Shown piece by piece: positions 19,035 through 26,888 of a stretch of 64,000 nucleotides of DNA. The DNA is taken from assembly GCA_016719815.1 (NCBI GenBank), contig JADJYK010000025.1, positions 1 to 64,000 on the forward strand, in the 5' to 3' direction. The translations under genes were made by a program, and so were the position numbers. Each line of letters starts with the position of its first letter. Within the stretch, counting starts at the first letter, position 1. The notes beneath the pieces were generated by a model. It did not search any database. It had not been told where the DNA came from and saw only the letters and a list, made by a program, of their open reading frames with translations. This stretch comes from Chitinophagaceae bacterium. GTDB taxonomy: Bacteria > Bacteroidota > Bacteroidia > Chitinophagales > Chitinophagaceae.

Positions 19035-19053
19035 TTGTCATTAATATTGACAA
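19035..19053. promoter_or_regulatory. TTGTCA-N7-TGACAA palindrome upstream of the NrfD set
   Basis: Perfect 6-base inverted repeat centred about 33 bases upstream of the ATG at 19011. It shares its TGAC/GTCA core with the site at 19122-19139. Confidence 0.45.
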
Positions 19054-19121
19054 AAAAATGACAATTAAAATCGAAAATAAAAAGCGTTGAGCCATTGATG
19101 TATGACCTTTAACAAGTTGTT

Positions 19122-19139
19122 ATGTGACAAAAGTCATAT
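19122..19139. promoter_or_regulatory. CRP/FNR-like palindrome in the divergent respiratory intergenic region
   Basis: ATGTGAC-AAAA-GTCATAT: a perfect TGAC-N4-GTCA core with near-perfect flanks, resembling boxes of CRP/FNR-family regulators. Its centre is about 60-65 bases upstream of the likely start of transcription from the 19181 promoter, a usual activator position. Further TGTCA half-sites lie at 19154-19169. Confidence 0.5.
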
Positions 19140-19180
19140 AACTGTTGGTGTGCTGTCATGCAATTGTCAGGTAAATAAAA

Positions 19181-19188
19181 TAATTTTG
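19181..19188 (+). promoter_or_regulatory. -7 element for the CX4CH lipoprotein set
   Basis: TAATTTTG, about 62 bases upstream of the ATG at 19250, matches TAnnTTTG. Confidence 0.5.
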
Positions 19189-19249
19189 GGTATTGATTCA
19201 AAAGAAACTCCTTTTTTGATTATCAACTTTCATTAGAAAATAATTATTT

Positions 19250-20472
19250 ATGAAAAAGTTTCCAGTAATTAAAACAGTTGCCCTCTTTTGGGCGTATTGT
19301 TCCTCTCTGCTTCGCTGTTTCAATGTACAAAGAATGGTGATCTGGCTGACCAGCTTGACCGGTCTTATACGGGCGGGGCCGACTCAACCGTATTTGCTCC
19401 ATTTTATGAAAAAAATGTGATTGCCACTGCGGATGTTACACCTGATGTGAACGACGTAATAGTGTTCAGAAGTGTGCAAAGTATTGTAAGAGAGTATTGT
19501 GGTACTTCTAATTGCCATGGTGGTGCATTAGGTGCCGATGGGAATATGGTAACAGGAAAGGTTGGCCGCCGCATGGGCACCTATGAAGATGTAATGCAAT
19601 TGGTGGTGCCCGGCAATCCTGAAGCCAGTGAGTTGTGGAAATATGTTACCACTAATGATTTTGATAAAGCCATGCCCCCTGTAAATGTGAGTCATGAACT
19701 GAGCACAAGGGACAAGAGCATCCTGTATAACTGGATTAAGAATGGGGCAAAAGAAAAACCAAACCTGAGCGATTTCAGGCCTGCGGCTATTCGTTTGTTA
19801 GTTGATGGTTGCGCATCTGCCAACTGCCACAATACCGCAACTGCTACTGGTGGCTGGGCAAGGAAAGGATTGATTCCCGGCTTAGTTACTGCTGATACAA
19901 GCCAGTTTACTTATCAAAATCCAACCAGTGGTTCCATTACGGTTTACTGTCAGTTATCTAACACAACATTGCGTAACCAGGTATGGACAGCATATAAAGA
20001 CAGTGTAAAGAAGTTTTATTCAGATACAGTTGCCAATGCCAGTTTCCGCCCCTGGAAAACAGTGAGCACTCCTGTTTCTGCCCTTAGCACAAGAGGTCCA
20101 TTAAATACTTACGACGATATCCTGATGGACATCCTGTATCCGAAATCAGTAAGAACTAATTCTGGTGTTGTATATACAGATCCTGCTACGCTGAAAGGTT
20201 ATTATGTAAGAGGCAACCCGCTTGTAAGCACTGATTGTTTTGTGAGAAGAATGGACTCCACAATTATTTACCGCAACCCGCTTACAAATATTGAGGCTTC
20301 TGTAAGTGGGAATATGGCTTATGATGATGGCGGCTTCAAGCCCACAGAGGTGGCCCTTTTTAAAGCCTGGTATTTTGCCGATCCCAACATTCCTGATGTA
20401 TGGAAATACGGAAATAATAATGCCGGAATATTTAAATACAGAAAAACAGGCAACTATATCAAAAAGCCATAA
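19250..20472 (+). CDS. Cytochrome c-like lipoprotein with two CX4CH motifs (signal peptide frameshifted)
   Basis: ATG 19250 begins MKKFPVIKTVAL; a one-T loss in a T run shifts into LGVLFLSASLFQC-TKN, a lipoprotein signal. About 407 residues. Two atypical haem motifs, CGTSNCH (near residue 83) and CASANCH (near 185), both CX4CH rather than CX2CH. The first is preceded by VQSIVREY, as in PSCyt1-type cytochrome domains. Probably an outer-membrane or periplasm-facing electron carrier. First gene of a three-gene set. Confidence 0.7.
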
Positions 20473-20511
20473 ACCCACATATAATTATTACTATAAAAAA
20501 ATATTAGCAAT

Positions 20512-21135
20512 ATGAAAAAGAACATAACTATAGCAGCTCTGGCAACTACTATGATGGTTTACCTGCTGTCATCCTGTTATAAAAACAGGACCGACATCCA
20601 GGAATTACCGAGGGTATCTTTCCGCAACGAAGTGGTGCCAATTGTGACTTCTGGAGCATGCGGATGTCATAACACCAGTGTAAACGTTCGGGCCGTGCTG
20701 TTTTCCGATCAACGTACTAATACAATTTTTTATGATGCCATCCTGGCTCGCAGGGGTCAGTTTGAAACATGGGTAAATGGTGGTTCACACCCGGGTGGCG
20801 GACAAATAGATTTCACTGCAAGCGAAAAAAATATTATCAAAAAATGGATTGCACAAGGCGACCCCTATGATGATGGTTCTGGTTGTACAATAAGCGGTAC
20901 ACTTACGTACACCAATGATATTCTTCCTATTTACAATACCAGCTGTAAAGGCGGGACCTGTCATGGTGGTATAGCTGTGGCTCTTGATTATAATAAAATG
21001 GTAGCCACCAAAAGTTCACTTACTGCCATTGCAAACAGTGGCGGCTCAACCGGTCACCCCGGTGGTACACTTAGCCTTTCAACTTGTACAATTAATAAAT
21101 TCAAAACATGGATTAACCAGGGACAGCCACAATAA
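20512..21135 (+). CDS. Second cytochrome-like lipoprotein (CXCH and CX4CH motifs)
   Basis: 207 residues. Lipoprotein signal MKKNITIAALATTMMVYLLSSC. Two repeats, each starting like a cytochrome c domain: NEVVPIVTSGACGCHN and NDILPIYNTSCKGGTCHGG. The first motif is CGCH (one residue between the Cys), the second CKGGTCH (CX4CH). Both repeats end in an F/W-x-x-WI-x-x-G motif (KKWIAQGDPYDDG, KTWINQGQPQ). Starts 39 bases after the preceding gene. Haem binding at the first site is doubtful. Confidence 0.7.
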   Translation: MKKNITIAALATTMMVYLLSSCYKNRTDIQELPRVSFRNEVVPIVTSGACGCHNTSVNVRAVLFSDQRTNTIFYDAILARRGQFETWVNGGSHPGGGQIDFTASEKNIIKKWIAQGDPYDDGSGCTISGTLTYTNDILPIYNTSCKGGTCHGGIAVALDYNKMVATKSSLTAIANSGGSTGHPGGTLSLSTCTINKFKTWINQGQPQ

Positions 21136-21179
21136 CCCTGTACAGAAAACATTTGATTAGTAAAACTAAAAAAGGAATT

Positions 21180-22094
21180 ATGAAAAAGATATTAATGCTT
21201 CTCGTTTTGGGGTTATCCTGCTGGACTGTTTCTGTTGCACAGGATGATGCTCCTGCTAATGAAGCCCCAAAACAAAAATTTACCCGTGCCACATTTAATG
21301 CAACCAAGCTCATTAACATGCAAACCACAGAAATGGTGAGCAAGGGCAATTTGCAATTTTTGATTTCGCACCATTTTAGTCCGCTATGGATTGAAGACGC
21401 ATCAAGACAAGACAATTGGGCACAATTATTTGGCCTTAACTCCGGACTTGCTTATACTTATCTTTCTTTCGACTACTCTCCTACCGATTATGCAAACGTA
21501 GGTTTGGCGGCAGCCGGAAGAAAACGTTATGAGGGATGGGCAAAGTTTAAAGTGCTGCGTCAGCAAACAGGCGCTAAAAACATACCTGTAACATTAGGCA
21601 CCTATTCCTTGTTCAGTGTAAATGCCGGCAAAGATGCTTCTGTACAATTAGGTTGGAATAAATGGTCATTCCTGCACCAATTGCTTATTGCCCGTAAATT
21701 CAACGATAAATTATCACTGGAGCTGGCGCCCACACTTGTTTATTTTAACGAAGTGCCATATGGCATCAATAACAGCAATTTTGTTGGTTCTGTCACATTA
21801 GGGGGAAAATACAAACTGACATCTAATAAGAATTTAACGTTCGAATATTCCCGTCAACTGAACATGTACAAAAACCTGATAGACAAAAATGGCACTATCA
21901 TTGACTACAAACCAGACCTGTTTTCCGTTGGTATGGAGTTTAACACTGGCGGTCACCTGTTCCAGTTCTATATTGGTAACACCACTTATTCATCACAAAT
22001 TGATCAACTGGCAAGGAATACCAGCACATTAGATTTTCACAACCTGGCGCTGGGCTTTACCATCAACAGAAGCCTGAGCCTGAAAAAAGACTAA
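21180..22094 (+). CDS. DUF5777-family outer membrane beta-barrel
   Basis: About 304 residues from ATG 21180 (MKKILMLLVLGLSCWTVSVA-Q signal). Alternating strands run throughout, such as LAYTYLSFDYS, VTLGGKYKL, NLTFEYSRQLNMY and FQFYIGNTT, ending with LALGFTINRSLSL. The resemblance is to DUF5777, a barrel family often found beside cytochrome-like lipoproteins in Bacteroidota. It may hold or expose the two lipoproteins at the outer membrane. Followed by a terminator. Confidence 0.8.
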   Translation: MKKILMLLVLGLSCWTVSVAQDDAPANEAPKQKFTRATFNATKLINMQTTEMVSKGNLQFLISHHFSPLWIEDASRQDNWAQLFGLNSGLAYTYLSFDYSPTDYANVGLAAAGRKRYEGWAKFKVLRQQTGAKNIPVTLGTYSLFSVNAGKDASVQLGWNKWSFLHQLLIARKFNDKLSLELAPTLVYFNEVPYGINNSNFVGSVTLGGKYKLTSNKNLTFEYSRQLNMYKNLIDKNGTIIDYKPDLFSVGMEFNTGGHLFQFYIGNTTYSSQIDQLARNTSTLDFHNLALGFTINRSLSLKKD

Positions 22095-22126
22095 CTGAGA
22101 ATTTAGAATCCAATATTAAAGGATAG

Positions 22127-22155
22127 AAACCGGCTTTATAAGCCGGTTTTTTATT
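22127..22155 (+). terminator. Intrinsic terminator after the DUF5777 gene
   Basis: AAACCGGCTT-TAT-AAGCCGGTTT followed by TTTATTT. Confidence 0.85.
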
Positions 22156-22199
22156 TCAATATTTAACAGAATCAGGACAATGCACAATCCTACCGTAAT

Positions 22200-22207
22200 T
22201 AACTTTG
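22200..22207 (+). promoter_or_regulatory. -7 element for the OmpA-like gene
   Basis: TAACTTTG, 39 bases upstream of the ATG at 22247. Confidence 0.5.
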
Positions 22208-22246
22208 TGCCGCTTTTTAATTATCAATCTTTATAAACCAAACTAT

Positions 22247-23134
22247 ATGAAACTAAACTACCTCGTTGCCGCAATTATTTCGTTATCGCTTTTTTCCTGC
22301 GTAAGCACCAAAAAATTTAAAACAGCGCAGGCCGATTATGCAAAGCTGGAAGAACGGTACAACACACTTAAAACAGACAATGAAGAGTGCAGTATCGAAA
22401 AGGCAACCCTGGCCCGCCAGAAAGAAACACTGGAAAGAGAAAAAGCATTGCTGGCATCGCAAATCAAGGATTTGAACGACCAGGTAGGTTATCTAAAGTC
22501 GAACAATAACGCTGCCCTCCGACAGTTAGAAGACCTGTCTGTTATTACCGCCTCTCAGGCAGAAAGTATCAAAAAGTCAATGGAAAATATTGGGGCAAAA
22601 GATGCATATATCCAAACGCTGCAGCAGCAAATGTCCAGAAAAGATTCGCTGAATATGGCGCTGGTAATAAACCTAAAAGGGGCAATCGGTAATCTTGATG
22701 ACCAGGATATTAATATTAAGGTAGATAAAGGTGTTGTATATATTGATATCTCAGATAAACTGCTTTTCAAAAGCGGCAGCTACGATGTAACCGAAAGGGC
22801 AAAAGAAGTACTTGGCAAGGTGGCATTGGTTCTTAAACACCAGCCCGATATGGAGTTTATGGTAGAGGGACATACAGATAACATTCCTTATAAAGGCGGT
22901 GTGCTTACTGATAACTGGGATCTCAGTGTAAAAAGAGCTACCTCTATAGTAAGAATCTTACAAAAGCAATACGGCCTTGAACCAGCCAAAATGGCGGCTG
23001 CCGGCAGAGGAGAATATAAACCGGTTGATGATAACGGCACTAAAGAAGGCCGTACTGCAAACCGCCGCACCCGCATCGTAGTGCTTCCGCAACTTGATCA
23101 GTTCTTTAAATTGCTGGAACCACAAAAGAACTAA
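22247..23134 (+). CDS. OmpA-family lipoprotein (peptidoglycan-binding)
   Basis: About 295 residues. Lipoprotein signal (SLSLFSC-VSTKKF), then a long coiled coil (about residues 25-125) rich in E/K/L heptads, then an OmpA C-terminal domain from about 150 with VEGHTDNIPYKGG...NWDLSVKRATSIV and GRGEYKPVDDNGTKEGRTANRRT. It links the outer membrane to peptidoglycan. Start at 22247 rather than 22205 because the signal peptide begins there. Confidence 0.92.
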   Translation: MKLNYLVAAIISLSLFSCVSTKKFKTAQADYAKLEERYNTLKTDNEECSIEKATLARQKETLEREKALLASQIKDLNDQVGYLKSNNNAALRQLEDLSVITASQAESIKKSMENIGAKDAYIQTLQQQMSRKDSLNMALVINLKGAIGNLDDQDINIKVDKGVVYIDISDKLLFKSGSYDVTERAKEVLGKVALVLKHQPDMEFMVEGHTDNIPYKGGVLTDNWDLSVKRATSIVRILQKQYGLEPAKMAAAGRGEYKPVDDNGTKEGRTANRRTRIVVLPQLDQFFKLLEPQKN

Positions 23135-23154
23135 TTACCGCTTAAATGAATAAG

Positions 23155-23180
23155 AAAAGCCAACCTTCCGGTTGGCTTTT
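23155..23180. terminator. Bidirectional terminator between ompA-like and asparaginase-like genes
   Basis: AAAAGCCAACC-TTCC-GGTTGGCTTTT, a perfect 11-base stem with A/T flanks on both sides, between converging genes. Confidence 0.88.
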
Positions 23181-23200
23181 CATTTATAAACTGTTTATCG

Positions 23201-23695
23201 TTACATAGCTTTTAACTCCTCGAACATTCCTGTTTGCTTATTCTTCCGCACATTGTCTGCTGTAAAATAACGTCCATTCATAGCCACATACACACCTGCG
23301 GGTAATGTTTGAGCAAAGGCAAGGGCACTGCCCAGGTTAAACAATCCGTCTGAGCTGCCGAATTTTATCGGAATCATTGCCCCGGTAAGGACTACTGTTT
23401 TATTTTTTACTTTCTGCGCCAGGAACTGAGCTGTTTCACTCATTGTATCGGTTCCGTGAGTAATAACTATACGATCCTCATCGCTGTGTACACACTGATG
23501 GGCAATCAGCTCCCGGTCCTCATCTGTCATTTCAAGGCTGTCGACCATCATCAGCGTTCTTATTTCCACATCAACTTTATTACGGCCAAGCTCCAGCAGG
23601 TCATGCATGTGAGTGTCTTTAAAAAATAATTGCCCGTTTAGTTCATTATATTCCTTATCAAAAGTGCCGCCTGTGATAAAAATCCGGATAGCCAT
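23201..23695 (-). CDS. Single-domain asparaginase-like protein
   Basis: About 164 residues from ATG 23695 (MAIRIFITGGTFDKEYNE). It matches only the N-terminal domain of L-asparaginase: the TGGT-like nucleophile loop (ITGGTFD) and the HGTDTM motif with the catalytic Thr-Asp pair. The C-terminal domain (about 130 residues) is absent, with an ordinary stop and terminator, so this is a short family rather than a truncation. Activity cannot be assumed. Confidence 0.85.
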   Translation of the reverse strand: MAIRIFITGGTFDKEYNELNGQLFFKDTHMHDLLELGRNKVDVEIRTLMMVDSLEMTDEDRELIAHQCVHSDEDRIVITHGTDTMSETAQFLAQKVKNKTVVLTGAMIPIKFGSSDGLFNLGSALAFAQTLPAGVYVAMNGRYFTADNVRKNKQTGMFEELKAM

Positions 23696-23790
23696 AAAAA
23701 ATATTTTCAGCAAAGGTAGCAGATGATGCTTTTATTATTGATGAATACAAATTGATTGTTTGTTTAGACACATCAGCCTTTGAAATGAAT

Positions 23791-23798
23791 TAACTTTG
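23791..23798 (+). promoter_or_regulatory. -7 element for the nitroreductase gene
   Basis: TAACTTTG, 20 bases upstream of the ATG at 23819. Confidence 0.55.
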
Positions 23799-23818
23799 CT
23801 CCTCAAATTGAACAGCTC

Positions 23819-24418
23819 ATGAGTTTTTTAGAAAAAATGCAATCCCGGTACACCGTAAAAAAATACAACCCTGATGGAATAGTTGACAATACAGTTATCG
23901 AGCAACTGAAGGAAATACTGCGGCTCAGCCCATCATCTATCAACAGCCAGCCCTGGAAATTTACATTCGTTACCAATTCTGAAGCCAAAGCACAATTAGC
24001 CGAAGTTTCACTTTTCAACAAAGAAAAAGTAATCGGCAGCCAGTGTGTTATTGTTTTCCAGGTACTTAAAAAAGTGGAGGATTTTGAGAAGCAGGCCGCA
24101 GAAAACTTACCGGAAGGGCAAAGAAACTATTTTTTGAATTTCTTAAAGCCAAAAGGTGAAGCGGCTATTCAGTCATGGATGTCAAACCAGGTGTATATTT
24201 CGCTGGGTGTTTTAATGAGTGCCTGCGGACAAATGGGCATTGGTTGTACACCCATGGAGGGGATCAATGCTGACAGGTATGATGCATACCTCAAACAAGA
24301 TGCTTACAAAACCTTATTCGCTGTTTGTATTGGTGAAGGTGCTGGCGACGATACCAACCGCCTGGAAATAAAACCCAAATCGAGACTTAAAGCAGAAAAG
24401 GTGATTGAGGAGATATAA
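23819..24418 (+). CDS. NfsB-like NAD(P)H nitroreductase
   Basis: 199 residues, FMN-dependent nitroreductase fold. N-terminal SRYTVKKYNPDG holds the phosphate-binding Arg/Lys, LSPSSINSQPWKF is the FMN-contact motif, and CIGEGAGDDTNRLEIKPKSRL is the C-terminal FMN segment. Reduces nitro compounds or quinones with NAD(P)H; the natural substrate is not known. Intact and monocistronic. Confidence 0.92.
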   Translation: MSFLEKMQSRYTVKKYNPDGIVDNTVIEQLKEILRLSPSSINSQPWKFTFVTNSEAKAQLAEVSLFNKEKVIGSQCVIVFQVLKKVEDFEKQAAENLPEGQRNYFLNFLKPKGEAAIQSWMSNQVYISLGVLMSACGQMGIGCTPMEGINADRYDAYLKQDAYKTLFAVCIGEGAGDDTNRLEIKPKSRLKAEKVIEEI

Positions 24419-24634
24419 ACAGTCATGATATACATTTTCGGTACCCTTTCAGCCAGGCTTAACCCAGCGTATCGTCATAAAATAACCTTTCACTAACAAA
24501 TAATAATAAACCGAAAACTGTGCCTTATCTGAACTATAACTACACAATACCAAGGTATACACAAGTCATGAGAATTCCTGAGTGTGATTAGATTTTATAG
24601 AATTATCAAATGGCTTTTTTATTCGGATATATGC

Positions 24635-24669
24635 AAAAAAAAGGGCCCTTCCGTAGAAACGGACTGACC
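24635..24669 (-). terminator. Terminator of the candidate small RNA
   Basis: Minus strand: GGTC pairs with GGCC, enclosing TCCGT-TTCT-ACGGA with a symmetric AG/AG internal loop, followed by C and then T8. Confidence 0.65.
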
Positions 24670-24806
24670 TCTAACGATTGCTTGCCATATGAAAATCTTC
24701 GATGTGCGGGTTTACGACTGTTTTACCAGTCTTTCTGTTCCGATTTTTATCGGATTTGGCCTTACCTTTGAACCTCTTTTCGAACGCTTGCCTTTGTTTT
24801 AATCTT
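24635..24806 (-). ncRNA. Candidate small structured RNA, about 170 nt
   Basis: In an otherwise gene-free stretch of about 510 bases (24419-24930), the minus strand has a good promoter (24844-24813), then hairpins TCCGAT-AAAA-ATCGGA (near 24750) and GACTG-GTAAAA-CAGTC (near 24720), and a terminator with eight T residues (24669-24635). Promoter to terminator spans about 170 bases. A 71-codon frame (24886-24671) overlaps but starts upstream of the promoter and has no recognisable protein character. It does not match tmRNA, RNase P RNA or SRP RNA signatures known to me; a 6S-like RNA is possible but lacks an obvious closing stem. Confidence 0.45.
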
Positions 24807-24812
24807 CTGACA

Positions 24813-24844
24813 CAAAAGTAGTCAGCGTTGCCTTGTCCTGCAAA
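24813..24844 (-). promoter_or_regulatory. Promoter of the candidate small RNA
   Basis: Minus strand TTTG (24844-24841), 20-base spacer, TACTTTTG (24820-24813): one of the best -33/-7 matches in the window. Confidence 0.6.
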
Positions 24845-24930
24845 CCAAATACAGTGCATTTTCATTATGCCTAAGCGGACAGTCAATTGCCGAAAGCCTT
24901 TCTGGAAGTAGATTTCAGCCTAAACCGTAT

Positions 24931-26484
24931 ATGATGCCCAACCGTTCAAACGACATACTATTTCAATTGATTAAATCGCTGGAAAAAGCCGAAAAAAGGC
25001 ATTTCAAGCTATATATAAAGCGCAGCTCTGGCAACGAGGACCTGAAAATTGTCCGTCTTTTTGATGCAATAGACAAACTAAAGGAGTATGACGAAAAGCT
25101 ATTGCTGAAGAAACTGGCTGATGTTACCAAACCACAACTTGGTAATCTGAAAGCTCACCTGTACAAACAAATATTAGCCAGCCTCCGGCTACTGAAAAGC
25201 ACTGACAGTATTGATTTGCAGCTCAACGAGCAGTTTGACTATGCCCATATTTTATACAAAAAAGGGCTTTTCATGCAAAGCCTTCGCATTATTGAGAAGG
25301 CAAAAGATACTGCACGGGCCAACCAAAAGTTTAACATACTGCCTTTGTTGATAGCGCTGGAAAAAAGAATTGAAGGTCTGCACATCACCCGCAGTATTCA
25401 AACCCGGGCAGATGCCCTGTCGGCCGAAGCAATAGAAGTAAGTAATCATCTTGATAACGTATCAAGGCTTTCTAATCTAGCTTTAAAGCTTTTCAGCTGG
25501 TTTGTTGAACACGGGCATGCCCGTAATGAGGCGGATGAAAAAGACATCAGGAAATTTATGAAAGAAAGCCTGCCGGCCAATGTGTGGGAGAAAACCGGCT
25601 TTTATGAAAGGCTTTACCTGTACGAAGCTTATACATGGTATGCCTTTATCAGGCAGGACTTTTTGCAGTACTACCGCTACACACAAAAATGGGTTGATCT
25701 TTTTACTGAACAGCCATTAATGATACGTGTGGAAACAGGGCACTACATCAAAGCAATTCACAATTTGTTGAATGCCCACTTTGACCTCCGTAACCACCGG
25801 CAGTTTAATAAAACGCTGCACTTGCTTGAGCAGGTAGCACAAACGCCCAGGGTAAAGGAAAACGATAACTTCCGGATACAGGCATTCATCTATATCAGCA
25901 CGGCCCGAATTAACAGACATTTTATTCAGGGGAGCTTCAAAGAAGGTTTGCCCCAGGTGCCTGCTATTGAAAATGAACTGAGTACTTATGACCTGTTCCT
26001 GGACCATCACAGAATTCTTGTATTGAACTACAAATTTGCCATGCTTTATTTTGGCAGCGGCGATTATAACACAAGCATTGATTATCTGCAGAAAATAATT
26101 AACGATAATAATAACCTGCGATACGACCTGCAATGCTATGCACGGCTTGTACACCTGCTGGCCCACTACGAACTGGGCAATGATATGCTGATGGAACCGC
26201 TTGGTAAATCGGTTTACCGGTTTATGGCCAAGCTGAAAAACCTGACCGTGGTGGAAGAGGCGATGATAAAATTTTTAAAACAATCCATCGGTAAGCCATC
26301 AAGGCAGCTAAAACCAGAGCTGGAAAGTTTTTTACAGGCTATTAAACATCTTGAGAGAGACAGGTTCCAGACCCGTTCTTTTGCCTACCTCGATATTGTT
26401 TCCTGGCTGGAGAGCAAAGTATATAATAAGCCGATGAGCGACATCATCCGCCAGAAATATTTACAAAGCAGGCACAGAGAATAG
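24931..26484 (+). CDS. Conserved helical-repeat protein of unknown function
   Basis: 517 residues, no signal peptide. Mostly alpha-helical, rich in Leu, Tyr and Lys, with a TPR-like rhythm from about residue 100 to 450 (for example FNKTLHLLEQVAQTP, YNTSIDYLQKIINDNN). The N-terminal region (SLEKAEKRHFKLYIKRSSGN...YDEKLLLKKL) resembles a cytosolic protein found widely in Bacteroidota without assigned role. Intact; gene-free region upstream. Confidence 0.7.
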   Translation: MMPNRSNDILFQLIKSLEKAEKRHFKLYIKRSSGNEDLKIVRLFDAIDKLKEYDEKLLLKKLADVTKPQLGNLKAHLYKQILASLRLLKSTDSIDLQLNEQFDYAHILYKKGLFMQSLRIIEKAKDTARANQKFNILPLLIALEKRIEGLHITRSIQTRADALSAEAIEVSNHLDNVSRLSNLALKLFSWFVEHGHARNEADEKDIRKFMKESLPANVWEKTGFYERLYLYEAYTWYAFIRQDFLQYYRYTQKWVDLFTEQPLMIRVETGHYIKAIHNLLNAHFDLRNHRQFNKTLHLLEQVAQTPRVKENDNFRIQAFIYISTARINRHFIQGSFKEGLPQVPAIENELSTYDLFLDHHRILVLNYKFAMLYFGSGDYNTSIDYLQKIINDNNNLRYDLQCYARLVHLLAHYELGNDMLMEPLGKSVYRFMAKLKNLTVVEEAMIKFLKQSIGKPSRQLKPELESFLQAIKHLERDRFQTRSFAYLDIVSWLESKVYNKPMSDIIRQKYLQSRHRE

Positions 26485-26490
26485 TTGCTA

Positions 26491-26877
26491 TTAAGGAATA
26501 TTTGCCAGGTTTGGATTAGCCACAAACTTATTCTTTATAGTATAGGCTTTGTTGGGATCAACGCCTGCTTCTTTCATTGTATAAGTAAAGCTAACAGCAT
26601 CCGGCATCATTTTACACATATCTCTTTTCTTTCTCACCACGGTAATATTGCTGCCGCTTACTTTAATGCTGAAATCCGCCTTTGTTGTACACCCGGTTGT
26701 TACTACGGTAATGGTTACTTCCTGTTTGTCATAGTTTGTAGAAAAGCCAAGTAGTTTTTCAGTGGAAGTTTGCTTTTCGGTAAATCCAAGGAACAAAAAG
26801 GAGAAAATCACCGCTCCTGCAATCATCGCCAGTAACTGGAATGAATTCTCAGAAAGCCTTTTTATTATTTGTTTCAT
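26491..26877 (-). CDS. Small membrane-anchored protein of unknown function
   Basis: 128 residues. A single N-terminal helix (residues about 13-32, LLAMIAGAVIFSFLFLGF) leads to an exported beta-rich part with two Cys (TTGCTTKADF, RDMCKMM) that could form a disulfide. It lies just after the WG-repeat gene on the same strand (11-base gap). Function unknown. Confidence 0.6.
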   Translation of the reverse strand: MKQIIKRLSENSFQLLAMIAGAVIFSFLFLGFTEKQTSTEKLLGFSTNYDKQEVTITVVTTGCTTKADFSIKVSGSNITVVRKKRDMCKMMPDAVSFTYTMKEAGVDPNKAYTIKNKFVANPNLANIP

Positions 26878-26888
26878 GTGCTTGTTTT

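Noticed and set aside
24671..24886. 71-codon minus-strand frame in the gene-free stretch
   Set aside because: No signal or family resemblance, and its start lies upstream of a good promoter for a shorter transcript; the region reads better as a small RNA. Kept only as an alternative under the RNA entry.
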